Source: Aulostomus chinensis | Lineage: Eukaryota > Chordata > Actinopteri > Syngnathiformes > Aulostomidae | Length of the DNA stretch: 64,000 bases | Reading direction: 5' to 3' | NCBI GenBank assembly: GCA_037954235.1 | Contig: JBBMOA010000017.1 | Coordinates: 25,557,027-25,621,026, forward strand | Part shown: piece by piece, positions 12,565 to 23,310 of the stretch | Numbering within the stretch: position 1 is the first letter of the stretch | Layout of the letters: every line of letters begins with the position of its first letter | Program-made: the position numbers and the translations under genes | Notes under the pieces: model-generated | The model's database searches: none | What the model saw: only the letters and a program-made list of their open reading frames with translations | Told to the model about the DNA's origin: nothing

Positions 12565-14139
12565 TATGCCTCCCAACAGCTGGTTACAATCAGACTTTCA
12601 TCTGCTTCACCTTTTGTATCACAAACCAAACAAATTAGCAAGCCTGTGGAACAGATGACGCATCTCCACGGGAAAATGGCCGACTTTCCACGGCTGGACA
12701 TTTATTCCCATCTGTCCTGGAACCTTTTCTCTCCTGGCAGCCGCCGTGCTGACGCCTCCAGCTGAACACCAGAGGAGCTCAGACTGAAACATCTGCTCGA
12801 GTGAATCCGTGTCTCTCTGCTTTATCAAGTTACGAACTAAATGAAGTATGATTTCTAACCTGTTTACACGCAAGTCCAGTTTATCACAACGTGCATGTCT
12901 TTTTTTTGGTCTTAGTCCTGTTTTTGGTCATCAGTTTTACTGTCGAGCAGATTAAGGAGCTGATATTTCACTGCTCATCATCCGACTAATAATACATTTT
13001 ACTTCACTTTGAAGCGTTCCTGTTGTCTCACAGAATCATTTTAGGGTTGAAGTTTCATCTTCAAACCTCCTGTGTAAACCAACATTTACTGGTGTGGCCA
13101 AATGTTCCAGGGGCTTGAAGCTGGTTTTCTACTGTAGGTTCACAAAAGCGGTTCAACATAAATGAGTAAAGTAGAAGGGAAAATGAAAACCGCCTCACAC
13201 CAAATCTGGTGCCGTTTGCCTTCGTGGTAAAAGTGTTGTTTGTTGCTGTTCTTGCACCGAATGAACGATGGGATGCAGATGGAATCGCTTCTTCAGCTCC
13301 GCGGGCGGCTGCTTCTCCTCTGTCCTCAAGCTCACGGTGAGGTTCCCTCTCCCATCCCACGACTCCAGCCTCTCTAAGATGCACGTCCAGCTTGTCGTGT
13401 TTGTGTTCACTGACTCTCTGAGTGAAGACGCACACAACTGACGCACAACTCACAACTCTGAGCGCATCTCCTCTGCAGCAGCAGCAGCAGCAGCTGGACT
13501 GTAATTCTCAAACAGAGAGGAAGAGAGGCTGACTGATAAATACACAAAGACAGAAGCAGGCGTGTGGACGGATAATAAGGTAGACAGACAGAGATAGTTA
13601 CCAGAGCAGAAGATGGATGGGCAACAAGACAGGTGGACAAATAGCGAGGCAGTCAGAATGACAGCTTGAAAACACCTGAAACTCGCTCTGCCACGGCAAT
13701 GAAAATGAATTTCTGGGAGTGTTTTCAATTTGTGCTCTCAGGCTGACGGAATATGAGGAAACCGTCCCCCTGCTTACTCTATTTCTTCCTTTTTTCATTA
13801 ATTTGATTGGCAGACTACATAGAGCGGATGGGAGTAATGGTTTGTAGTTGCTGTGGCAACGGCCTGCTCTTTGTTAAAGGCTACATTCCTGGCATCTGAT
13901 GTGTCTGCGCTGCGATCGATAAAACCTCCAGCCTGCAGGGACTGATGAGCGATCTGGGGCTTTTGCCAGGCCAGGACTGGGGAGAGAGAAGGAGTTAGGC
14001 AGGAGATGTGTGAACAGGAGGACGGGGAGATGAAACGGCGAGGGGAAGACGAGGGAAGAGATGTGGAGATGCGAGCAGAGTAGCTGCTGAGCCCGGCAGA
14101 GCGGTGAGTGTGGCTGCTGCCTCATCAAAGCTATTTTCT

Positions 14140-14470
14140 GAATGTCACTCACTTCACTATCAAAGTCTGGTTTGTGTCTGCCGCGCGCTCATCATCTGCT
14201 TACCGTGGCAGGATTTTGATTTGCTGTGATTGACAGAACGCTGCAACCAGGCAAAAGCACTTTAAAGGCGCCTTTCATATTTCTTCCATTTCTTTGGCTT
14301 TTATGAGAGTGCGTTCAAATTTCCACCACTCAAAGATTATGTTTTGCTCACCTAATTGGCGTAGAGAGCCATGAGCAGAATGCAGATACCGCAGGTAATG
14401 AGGCAATTATAGTCAGGCTCTCTGTCTGACGAGCCATCTGTCAATTCAACAACCTGTAGCTGCTGGAAGG
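14140..14470. promoter_or_regulatory. Candidate conserved enhancer with a PBX/MEIS-type site
   Basis: The stretch is non-repetitive and contains TGATTGACAG (14227-14236), the composite PBX-MEIS consensus; a TCF/LEF-type TCAAAG (14330-14335); and several ATTA/TAAT cores (CTAATTGGC, GGTAATGAGGCAATTATAG). This composition is typical of developmental enhancers. It lies about 2 kb upstream of the lingo2 coding exon. Conservation and function are inferred, not seen. Confidence 0.25.
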
Positions 14471-15489
14471 TGTTTTTCTGTCAAGGTCGATGTCTTCGCC
14501 TCGCCGTGGAGACGAACGGCTCGCTCAGATTACAGCGTTGCACAGCTCAACCTGGAATCCTGCCCCTCGTTAGCCTGCGTCAGCGGCGCTTCCTGGGAAG
14601 CGCAAACAGCCTCATTTGAAGACATAAATTCAAACGATGTTCTATAAAATGTGAAAACGGAGGGGAAAATGAACAGTAACCCTAAAAAGACATGTAAATT
14701 AAGGATTCAATCACAAGAACGTCATTCATAGTTCTAAATCTTTTTAATGTCTATGTGTCTTATTTTGCTCAACTATCTTAAAATGTTTCACCTCAAATTT
14801 GGCGTGATTACCGGTGAGGAGCCGTGAAAGAACACCACCATTGAAATGAAAGAAAATGGGTTTTTTTCAAGCAGAATATCTGACATTTGCTGGCTCAGGA
14901 TTCTTGATTATCAGCATCCGTTGCTTTTTTCCCCCTTTTTTTAGTTGTTGTCATTTTGGGCTTTGGACTACTGGATGGACTCAAGAAGCAACGTGAACAT
15001 TTCACACTTGAACCTGTCTTTTGACTTCAGTGTAGAACCCCCAAGTCTGACTGACACACCTGAGTCTTGTACAACTGCATCAGTGTACTGAGGTTGTACT
15101 TGTACATCATGTGATGCAGTAATCAACATTCTGAGTGGATTTGATTTCTATGCTTCGCAGCTCAATCTTTTAATCCATTTGTTTGTCCAACACAGAAACG
15201 GATCGACAACACGTGTGTGGTGTTAGGACTGAGAAAGTGTCTCATCTGGTATGTGCCGGATGTTCTTCCATCTTGAATCTGATTCAACAACATTATCATA
15301 ATGATGACACCTCCCACATCAGAACGTTCCACGGGGCAGGTTGTTTGTGAGGAGGGTTCTACTCTCAATGAGAACACGGCTGGTAAACAGTGGTTGGAAA
15401 AATATGCCAAGCTGAATTGAAATGTGCGCAGTCCTCGGAAAACCGTTCGTTTACACTCATACGGAAAATCACCGTATTCAACGTAGGAA

Positions 15490-15770
15490 AGGACGCTACT
15501 TCACTCAAAAAGTACATTTTCCTTTCAAGTACTTACTAAAAGGTATCAGCATGTACAGTGAGGTAACCAGTTGTGTCAAGATGTCTTGTAATCTCATAAT
15601 ATGTCAATATGGACAGTTTCACTGTTGTTAGCTGTCAGTCTCCATTAGCTTCGAGCTAACGTGGCTGGCTCTTTCTGCATTCTAGAGTCACGAGGGAGAG
15701 ATGCAAGAAAAGAAAAGAAAAGAAAGAAAATAAGGCAAAATACATTTAATGGCTGGAGCATCACTTTTCA
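15490..15770 (+). mobile_element. MITE-like repeat copy 4, both ends present
   Basis: The left end has CTACTTCACTCAAAAAGTACATT followed by TTTCAAGTACTTACT. The right end (about 15735-15770) has AAAATACATTTAATGGCTGGAGCATCACTTTT, which is the inverted counterpart of the left end, so terminal inverted repeats are visible. The core TTAGCTTCGAGCTAA and GTGGCTGGCTCTTTCTGCATTCT lie between. An AAAAG microsatellite (about 15705-15730) has expanded within the 3' half. Confidence 0.65.
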
Positions 15771-15879
15771 AAGTCAAAAGAATGAGTTTCCATACATCCC
15801 AGAGAGCGTGTGAGCTGCCATGTCACTTCCTGATTTTGGTTGTATTCTTTATTCTAACACTTTTCCAACCCTTGCACCC

Positions 15880-15899
15880 ACACACACACACACACACAC
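15880..15899. repeat. (CA)n microsatellite
   Basis: A run of about ten CA dinucleotides, upstream of the lingo2 coding exon. No functional signal is attached to it. Confidence 0.85.
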
Positions 15900-16275
15900 T
15901 CACACCATCGGTGATGCAAAATGCGTAGACACACTCAGGCACAACATGGCCACTTGGGCATTTCGCCTCACCACAGTGTAATGAGGGTCATTTCTCGCCA
16001 CCAGGCTGAAATATCTTCCCTCCTCATGAGACGTCTCCAGTTAGCCTGCAACCTTTTGTACTAACACAGTGATTCACATTTTTCTGTAGCTGATATTTCT
16101 CTTGCTGTGTCTTGCCCTTCTGAGAGTTTAATTCCATTATTTCCACTTTGCCAGGGAAAGGGGCAGTTCATTAAGGCAGGAAAGACGGTTTAAGGAGGTG
16201 AGGTGTGAAAGGTGAGACGCACCAACAGGTGAAGAGATGAGGATTCTAATATGTTTCTCTTTCATGCACTGGCAG

Positions 16276-16348
16276 GGCCGGATCGTGATGGTGCTCTGTT
16301 TGGATACGAAGCTGTGCCGTGACAGAGGGCAACGTGGGTAAAGGAGAC
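16276..16348 (+). other. Predicted start of the lingo2 coding exon (5' UTR part)
   Basis: A good splice acceptor, a pyrimidine-rich stretch ending in GCACTGGCAG, closes at 16275. A branch-point-like TTCTAAT lies about 30 nt before it. This suggests that the large exon begins at 16276, with the first 73 nt untranslated. LINGO genes normally have non-coding upstream exons spliced to a single coding exon, which fits. The upstream exon was not located. Confidence 0.5.
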
Positions 16349-18187
16349 ATGCGATACCCAGCCCTGCACCATCGCCACCTCTTTCTGGGAGGGGCTTTGT
16401 TGCTTCTCCTCGCCAGCTCAGCCCTGAGCTGCCCTGCCCGATGTGAGTGCTCGGCCCAGAGCAAGTCGGTGAGCTGCCACCGCAAACGCCTGACCACTAT
16501 CCCTGAGGGAATTCCCATTGAGACGCGCGTCTTGGATCTCAGCAAGAACAAGCTACGCATCATTACACCAGACAACTTCTCTTCGTTCCAGCAGCTCGAG
16601 GATCTGGATCTCAGCGACAACCTCATCAGTGTGGTGGAGTCCAACTCATTTCGTTCTCAGCTTGCTCTCCGCTCACTAAACTTCCGCAGTAACTTGCTCC
16701 AGCTGGTTCCTGTCGGTGTGCTGTCAGGCCTGACCAACCTCACCCGCCTTGACCTCAGCCACAACCGACTGGTGGTTCTTCTGGATCATGCCTTCCAAGA
16801 TCTGCGCCGGTTGACATCTCTAGAAGTGGGTGACAACGAACTGGTCTTTGTCTCTCAGCGGGCCTTTACAGGATTACTAGGACTCCAGAGTCTGACTCTG
16901 GAAAGGTCTAATCTGACGGTGGTCCCTACAGATGCTCTGGCACATCTGCACAGCCTGGTTGAACTGCGCATGCGCCATCTGAGCATTAGTTTCCTGAAGC
17001 CTTTTTCTTTTAAGAGGCTCTCACGTCTCCGCCGACTAGAGATTGATTACTGGCCCCTGCTGGACACTCTCCCTCCGTTCTCACTGCACGGCCTGAACCT
17101 CACGACCTTGTTCATAACCAACACCAACCTGTCTGCCTTCCCTGGTGCAGCGCTGCGCACCCTGCCCTACCTCACGCATCTCAATCTGTCCTACTGCCGC
17201 ATCCAGCACATACACCAAGGAGAGCTCGGCCCACTCCCACATCTGATGGAGCTCCGTCTCCAAGGGGCTCAGCTGGTTTCTATCGAGCCTTTTGCATTTG
17301 AGGGCCTCAAATCTTTGCAACTACTAGATGTGTCACAGAACCGCCTGGACTCTCTGGAGAGGGGAGTGTTCGCTTCACCAGACAATCTCCAGAGACTTTG
17401 TCTGGGTGGAAACCCATTAGTGTGTGACTGCAGATTGCTTTGGTTGCTAAATAGCCACAAGCCCCCCTCCCTGCATATTCTAGACATCCAGCCTGAGTGC
17501 AGTGCCCCCGAGCACCTCATAGGAAAACCGCTGCGTGATCTCAAAGAACCACTGGTCTCCAGGTACATGACCTGCACCAAGCCACGGATCGGACCCAACA
17601 CAACCCAGCTGCTGATGGCTGATGAGGGTCAGCCTGTGCGTCTGAGCTGCATGGCAGAGGGAGCGCCGCAGCCTTCAGTGGTCTGGATTACACCTCACAG
17701 ACGCTACATCACAACCAAGAGCAGTGGCAGGGTGGAGGTCCGAGCAGACGGGACCCTGGAGATCAAGGCAGCAGAGCTGCATGACAGCGGAGTGTATTTG
17801 TGTATCGCCAGTAACCCTGCTGGCAACGCGAGCCTGTCGGCCTCTTTAGCTGTGAAGAGCCTGGGCAACGGGGAAAGATCTCACTATAGCAACAGGAGCT
17901 CAAACCATTTGACAGACTCTAACAGCACGTGGGCAAACGGGACGCTGCTGTACAACATGACCACGCCCATAGACATAAAGACCATCATCATATCTACAGC
18001 TATGGGCTGCCTGTCCTTCCTAGGCGTGGTCATCTTCTGCTTCCTGCTTCTATTCGCTTGGAGCCGAGGCAAAGGACGTCACAAGAGCAACTTTGATATC
18101 GAGTACGTCCCACGCAAATCCAACGGGGCGGCGACCGAGGTGTCAGAAACAAGCGGCCCCCGACGGGTCAACATGAAAATGATATGA
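16349..18187 (+). CDS. lingo2: Leucine-rich repeat and Ig domain protein 2 (LINGO2)
   Basis: Type I plasma-membrane protein of the neuronal LINGO family; LINGO1 is a co-receptor that limits myelination and axon growth, while LINGO2's partners are less settled. The 612-residue product is close to human LINGO2 (606). Visible parts: signal peptide 1-27; LRRNT with Cys28, 32, 34, 43; about a dozen LRRs to about 350; LRRCT with Cys359, 361, 384, 409; I-set Ig with Cys434, Trp446, Cys485; transmembrane segment about 546-571; short tail with the family EYVPRKSN motif and C-terminal NMKMI. Many N-glycosylation sequons are present (for example N130, N188, N250, N417, N493, N536). It is assigned to LINGO2 rather than LINGO1/3/4 from EIDYWPLLD, ITNTNLS and GPRRVNMKMI, and from linkage to c9orf72. 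The first ATG in frame is 16349; the frame is open slightly further upstream but only from a GTG. The coding exon has no intron, as usual for LINGO genes. Confidence 0.95.
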   Translation: MRYPALHHRHLFLGGALLLLLASSALSCPARCECSAQSKSVSCHRKRLTTIPEGIPIETRVLDLSKNKLRIITPDNFSSFQQLEDLDLSDNLISVVESNSFRSQLALRSLNFRSNLLQLVPVGVLSGLTNLTRLDLSHNRLVVLLDHAFQDLRRLTSLEVGDNELVFVSQRAFTGLLGLQSLTLERSNLTVVPTDALAHLHSLVELRMRHLSISFLKPFSFKRLSRLRRLEIDYWPLLDTLPPFSLHGLNLTTLFITNTNLSAFPGAALRTLPYLTHLNLSYCRIQHIHQGELGPLPHLMELRLQGAQLVSIEPFAFEGLKSLQLLDVSQNRLDSLERGVFASPDNLQRLCLGGNPLVCDCRLLWLLNSHKPPSLHILDIQPECSAPEHLIGKPLRDLKEPLVSRYMTCTKPRIGPNTTQLLMADEGQPVRLSCMAEGAPQPSVVWITPHRRYITTKSSGRVEVRADGTLEIKAAELHDSGVYLCIASNPAGNASLSASLAVKSLGNGERSHYSNRSSNHLTDSNSTWANGTLLYNMTTPIDIKTIIISTAMGCLSFLGVVIFCFLLLFAWSRGKGRHKSNFDIEYVPRKSNGAATEVSETSGPRRVNMKMI

Positions 18188-19580
18188 ATCGGATGCAGAC
18201 GGACACACACAATAGCAGCAGCAGCAACACAGTGCACACATATCAGCTGACAAAGATGTTTTTCTATGACACAGTGGATTTGTGACAAATGAAAATGATG
18301 TACTAATATAGTGGGTGTCGATATGAAGGTGATCTTGTGATCATGTGAATATAAAAGTGATATATGAACCCGTAGATGTGTTTATATGAAATAATGTTCT
18401 CATACAGTACATGGAATATACTACTATAACCAACATATCAATATGGGAGTGATTTAGTGCTGCACTAGGCATGTGTTTCAGTGGTGATGTGATGAGTAAT
18501 GATGTTGTCGACTCACCATGACATCAAAGTGAAGGACGGCGCCGCTGGGAGTGATGGGGGACATCTTTGTTTGGCAGCGGAGCTATCATCGCTGCTACAT
18601 GTCAGGACTAAATTGTCTAATACCCATCTTAGCTGCAGTATGAAAGGCGTGTGTTGTGTTCATGTGTGCGTGCGTACGTGCGTGCATCGGTGTGCGCATG
18701 TTGCATTTGTGTGTTTCTTTGTGCATGTGCACGCATTGCCTTTCTTATTGAATGGAACAGTTACAAGGGCGGGGGTCCAAAGCGTTTTTCCAGGCCTTTG
18801 TTCTTGTTGAGGTCACGTTACGACAGTGTTGTCACTGTTGAGGGTTCTCTACTGTGTGTTTGTATGCAAAAATCACTCTTATGATACTCAAGAGAAATTC
18901 TACATCAGTTTTCAACATTAGATGGAGATTTTTCTAAACTCTTCTACACCCTCATCAGGGTCCCAAATTAACTTCTTAGATCACCAGCCAAATGTCTGCT
19001 CGACTAAAAATACTACCCACCAAATGTTTTTACCCGACAAAAAAAGAAAACTTCCTGTGTACAAGCTTTCAGTGTCGCGCATCATCCCACCACGACAACA
19101 CACTGAGGTGGTGAATAAAGCAGTGGTAATGAATCGTGTTTTATATTTATAATATTGAGTATTTAACAGTGCAGGACAGCCTGATGACTGCAGGGAACAA
19201 GTTGAGTATGTTGTTACATTTTGAGGAATGGGATCAATATGTTGTTTCGCTGTGTGATTATTAAAAATGCTGTAGAGGAAGCAGAAGAAGACAGTGATGA
19301 CAAATGTGTTTCAGCAGGGGAGGACAAGAAAAGCTCCGTCTTATTAAACCACCTCCCAGTCCTCTATGAGGCGCACCGTGACATCACTCGTCACAGTCAG
19401 AACCGGCGCTTCACACTCGTGAGCTCCAGAGTTGAGCTCCGTTGACGTGTCCTGCAGGGTGAAAGAGTTTGGCTGCACCTTCTACTAAGCCCATGTCTGT
19501 AACACGTTACAGGTATGCACATTGTGTGTCATAATTATAGACACAGGTTTCATAGAGAGTGTAACCAACGGTCCCAGAGC
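18188..19580 (+). other. lingo2 3' UTR and downstream flank
   Basis: Non-coding sequence after the lingo2 stop codon. Canonical AATAAA signals are found at 19114-19119 and, beyond the minisatellite, at 20818-20823; either could end the transcript. A GT-rich alternating stretch with GTGCGTACGTGC lies near 18660-18700. No further coding exon is seen. Confidence 0.5.
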
Positions 19581-20128
19581 AGGTGTGGATCAGCTCGGCT
19601 TCACAGGTGTAGATCAGCTAGTCTGCACAGGTGTAGATCAGCTAGTCTGCACAGGTGTAGATCAGCTCATCTGCACAGGTGTGGATCAGCTCGTCTGCAC
19701 AGGTGTGGATCAGCTCATCTGCACAGGTGTAGATCAGCTAGTCTGCACAGGTGTAGATCAGCTCGTCTGCACAGGTGTAGATCAGCTCGTCTGCACAGGT
19801 GTAGATCAGCTCGTCTGCACAGGTGTGGATCAGCTCGGCTGCACAAGTGTAGATCAGCTCGGCTGCACAGGTGTAGATCAGCTCGTCTGCACAGGTGTGG
19901 ATCAGCTCGTCTGCACAGGTGTGGATCAGCTCGGCTGCACAGGTGTGGATCAGCTCGGCTGCACAGGTGTGGATCAGCTCGTCTGCACAGGTGTGGATCA
20001 GCTCGTCTGCACAGGTGTGGATCAGCTCGTCTGCACAGGTGTGGATCAGCTCGGCTGCACAGGTGTAGATCAGCTCGTCTGCACAGGTGTGTCTGCCCAG
20101 CTGCACAGGTGTGTCTGCCCAACTGCAC
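19581..20128 (+). repeat. Minisatellite: 21 copies of a 24-bp unit plus two 22-bp units
   Basis: Twenty-one consecutive 24-bp units of the form AGGTGTRGATCAGCTCGTCTGCAC run from 19581 to 20084. Two shorter 22-bp units, AGGTGTGTCTGCCCARCTGCAC, follow to 20128. Units differ mainly at A/G in position 7 and in GTC/GGC/ATC. Because 24 is divisible by three, all six frames can stay open for hundreds of bases, producing long repetitive pseudo-ORFs. The array lies about 1.4 kb after the lingo2 stop codon. Confidence 0.97.
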
Positions 20129-21857
20129 AGGTCTCAGCCTGGAGACATCTGATCAGTTGAGTTTTCAACGAAACCACACACAACATCTACCAGCATTTGG
20201 TGGGTGGCGGGTGTTAATTTCGGACCCTGCCCTCTGTAATTAACACGTGAAGTCTGAGCTCCGTGGTGACGTTCGCTCCAGCTACACGCCTCCCAGCACA
20301 CAGGACTAGTCAGGGGTGTTACCAGGAGGGAAAGATCCAGCTATAAAAATGGCATGTTTTATAACGTAATAAATCATAGGTGGTTTTTCCTGCCAGACAA
20401 ATCCCCTGATACGATATAAAAGAAGTCGGTGGCCGAACACGATGGCAAAGATTAACTGTTTTTCTTTGGGATGAGACAAAGTTGAGCCTCACTGATTTAT
20501 GGCTTGAATTTCCCTCCTCCCTCGCTCCTCTTTCATGGCACCACTTCAGTTCTTCCCTGGAGTACCGAGGTTGTTTCATAGGTGGCAGTTTGAAAGTTCT
20601 AGTGGAATCTTGTATCGTTTGTTTTGTTTTTTTTTGGTTTATTTGGTTACAAAAATATTTTAAATGTTTAGAGGAAAAAAACAGTAAAACATTTAAGGGC
20701 AATCCTTTGTAATGCAGGGATGTGGGTGTTAACTTGTGTGAACCTGTTGTGATAAAAATATTCAAGGTTGTATAATTGTTTTCATATGACAAATTTATGG
20801 GTATATTTTCAAAAGAAAATAAATCTCAATCATGCCCCTCAAATTGGGATTCCAGTAGTTTACATTTCTGCTTAGTGGCTTTCACGTGATGCATTTGAAA
20901 CCCTGACATTTGAATGATGAATTCCCTCATGATCTTTTTAAAGTTTCATATATTTACTCATGATAGTTTTGTGTCACTTGTATTAAAGCCAAGTCATGAC
21001 TTCTCCAGCGTTCCTGGATTTCTGCTTCTGAGGTCACAACGAACAACAACCCTTGGTTTACATGAACCCGTCATCGGCTCTCCAGAACCCAGTCGCTTGT
21101 CACACACGACACCATCAAAAGTTAAATAGCTCATCAGGATTACATTCAAAAATAAGTAATGAGATTACAGTTACCTTGGCAAGGTTTACTTGCTAACTTT
21201 TTTTTTCTGTTACATCTTCAAAATGAGGCAATTTTGGGGAAGCATTTTTAGGGTCCATCGGCTCCGATGATGCTAACACGTCCCACCCACTACCAGCCGC
21301 CGTGCTAAGCTACCAGCTGTGATGCTCTGATTCTGAGAAGGCTGAACGTCGATGGCGTCACCCAAAAAGTTGCCATGTTCCTTTCAGACTCATGACCAGT
21401 CAGCTTTCCCATCAGCCTCATCTGTGCTTTGTGATTACGGCTAATTGGTCAATCATAGCCCTAACAGACTGTAATGCTATCAAGTACAATTATATAACAA
21501 TTACAGTCATTTAAAATAATCTCTGATCTGCAGTGTGGAAGCAGGATGAGCCAAATGCAGTGAAACAAGAGGTCATTATTTCTTAAACAAAGAAACACAC
21601 GCAGGGTCACAGGACCCACTGGCGAGACAACAAGACACCAGCACAGCTTGACCTGCCAGAACGGCGGAGACGACCTGAAAAGACATCAGACGCAGGAGGG
21701 TGAACAAAGGAACTGAAAGAAACGACAGAGTCAAACACAAGCAGAGTAATGAGACAATCAGTAAGAGGCGGTAACATGAGGGGAGGTGACAAGCTGAGTG
21801 GTTGGTGGGGGTGAAAACAAGACGGGACAAGTCTGGTTGAAGAGATTCTGGTGTGTG
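20129..21857. other. Non-coding DNA downstream of lingo2
   Basis: No coding exon is recognisable. An AATAAA polyadenylation-type signal lies at 20818-20823. The piece at about 21540-21850 is purine-rich and looks like a decayed interspersed repeat, but I cannot assign it to a family. Confidence 0.45.
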
Positions 21858-22300
21858 CTTCCAAGCACTCACTAATTGTTTTCTTGAGCTCACTAAGATG
21901 TTTTTCCCTCCTGCATTTCTTCTTCGTGAATTGGGGACCAGGTTAATCCAGACTCTAAATTGACCGTGGGCGTGACTGTGACTGTGAATGGCTGTTCGTC
22001 TCTGTATGTTGGCCCTGCCATGGACTGGCGACCTGTCCAGGGTGAACCCCGCCTCTCGCCCGTTGACGCTGGGATAGGCTCCACCCACCCTGAATAGGAA
22101 TAAGCGGAAGACAATGGATAGATGGATGGACTCCAGGAAGAGCTAGCCATGCTTATTTAGCTCGGCGCTAACTGAGACTGACCGCTAACAACTGTCCAGA
22201 AACGTCCGTTCTCTAACTCTCCGGGTCGCCTGGTGTCATCCATGTCTTCCTAATCCAGGTGGATGATCACTAATCCACAAACATTTTTAGCTAAAAAACT
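21858..22300 (-). mobile_element. MITE-like repeat copy 5, split by a V-SINE fragment
   Basis: The minus-strand copy begins with TTCCAAGCACTCACTAAT and GATGTTTTTCCCTCCTGCAT (21858-21932). It is interrupted, then resumes at about 22130 with CTCCAGGAAGAGCTAGCCATG, the TTTAGCTCGGCGCTAA core, and TAATCCAGGTGGATGATCACTAATCC near its other end. Confidence 0.6.
21933..22129 (+). mobile_element. 5'-truncated V-SINE-like fragment
   Basis: Only the 3' half of the SINE is present, from GGGGACCAGGTTAATCC through GACTCTAAATTGACCG, TGTTGGCCCTGCCATGGACTGG and GGGATAGGCTCCACCC to an ATGGATAGATGGATGG tail. It shares long stretches with the copies at 8583 and 40313. It interrupts a MITE-like copy; no clear target duplication is visible. 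Confidence 0.7.
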
Positions 22301-23019
22301 GCAACACTTCCTGTTTGGTGCTACCATGACTATTACGCTAACTGGTCCCAGGAAACAAACTGCTGGTGGTTAAACGGATATTTTTTTGTGTAAAATGTGG
22401 CTTTAACAACAAATCTGAGCATGAGCCGTGTCGTGATGAGGCCCAGTGTGGTTACAGGCTGGTCTGGGATCTGTTGCAGGACGCGTTCATGAGGTCTGGA
22501 ATTGGTAAAACTGTGACTCCATGCAGCTTCTTGTTGTTCACTGATCAGAAAACATCCAAACTGGGACACATGAGGGGAAAAACATCAGAAGTAGGACACG
22601 AGAGCAGCGTGTGTGAGTGCAGCCTGTAGTCAGGCAGCACACGACCTGAGACCTACTAAGACGAAGACCTACATGTTGGTGTGACCCACCTACGGTCCCA
22701 TCAATGCCGCTCCCCTGGAACGCCTCTGCCCTCCACCTGACAGGGCGATAAAAGGGAGCGTTGATGTAGCATCCTGCCCTCACGGTGAGCCTCGTCTTCA
22801 GACAGCACAGGCTGTTATCGTGAAGAGAAGCTCTGTCTTCTGTCACACAACATTAAAGCCGCTTCTGTGGCAGGAGGAAGATCAAAGCCCTCAAATAGGC
22901 TTTTACTGTTTACAGTGCAGGTTTTCTTTTCTGCTGTAAAGAACAGAGAAAAGCGTTTTCTCCCATCTGGAGTGACCGTCATCCGTCTCCATGTTCACGC
23001 AGTTGAGCTGATCAGGTGG
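22301..23019. other. Non-coding intergenic DNA
   Basis: No coding exon or recognisable repeat is seen in this stretch between lingo2 and c9orf72. Confidence 0.45.
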
Positions 23020-23310
23020 TTGAAGGGATACTTTGACCAGGAAGTGTGTTTTGTCTATCAAATACTCACAAACTCAAAATAAATAAAATAGATTACACGT
23101 CATGCGACATCTGGATTAAGACCTGGATTAGACCAGTTACTAAACGGATGTTTTTGAACAGTTGTTACCTGTCAGTCTCCGTTAGCATCAAGCTAAATAT
23201 ACGTCGCTGTCTCTTTCTGCATTCTGGAGTCGTTAAGAAAAAATGCGGTAGGACACAAAAAGTCTTTGTGAGAACTTGAAAGGTAAAATACCTGTATTCA
23301 CCTGCCACCT
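23020..23310 (+). mobile_element. MITE-like repeat copy 6
   Basis: The left terminus is visible as GAAGGGATACTTTGACCAGGAAGTG and CAAATACTCACAAAC. The core GTTAGCATCAAGCTAA is at about 23183, followed by CTCTTTCTGCATTCTGGAGTC and GTGAGAACTTGAAAGGTAAAATAC. This is one of the copies showing the left inverted terminus most clearly. Confidence 0.65.

Larger units (their letters stand above)
12016..15489. other. Non-coding DNA upstream of lingo2
   Basis: No coding exon is seen. The stretch contains a CTCF-like motif (12551-12564), a short (CAG)6 tract near 13480-13497, and a candidate regulatory element (14140-14470), the latter and the CTCF motif listed separately. The rest shows no recognisable feature. 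Confidence 0.5.

Noticed and set aside
13480..13497. (CAG)6 as a polyglutamine exon
   Set aside because: The surrounding frames are short and unsupported; it is an ordinary microsatellite in non-coding DNA.
16319..16348. N-terminal extension of LINGO2 by ten residues
   Set aside because: The extension would start on GTG; the first ATG (16349) is followed by a proper signal peptide and gives a length close to human LINGO2.
16246..17601. Antisense open frames over lingo2
   Set aside because: They are shadows of the conserved coding strand and show no family signature.
19515..20243. Long Cys/Arg/His-rich or GVDQLVCT-type open frames on both strands
   Set aside because: They are translations of the 24-bp minisatellite, whose unit length is a multiple of three; all frames stay open and no protein domain or splice context supports a gene.
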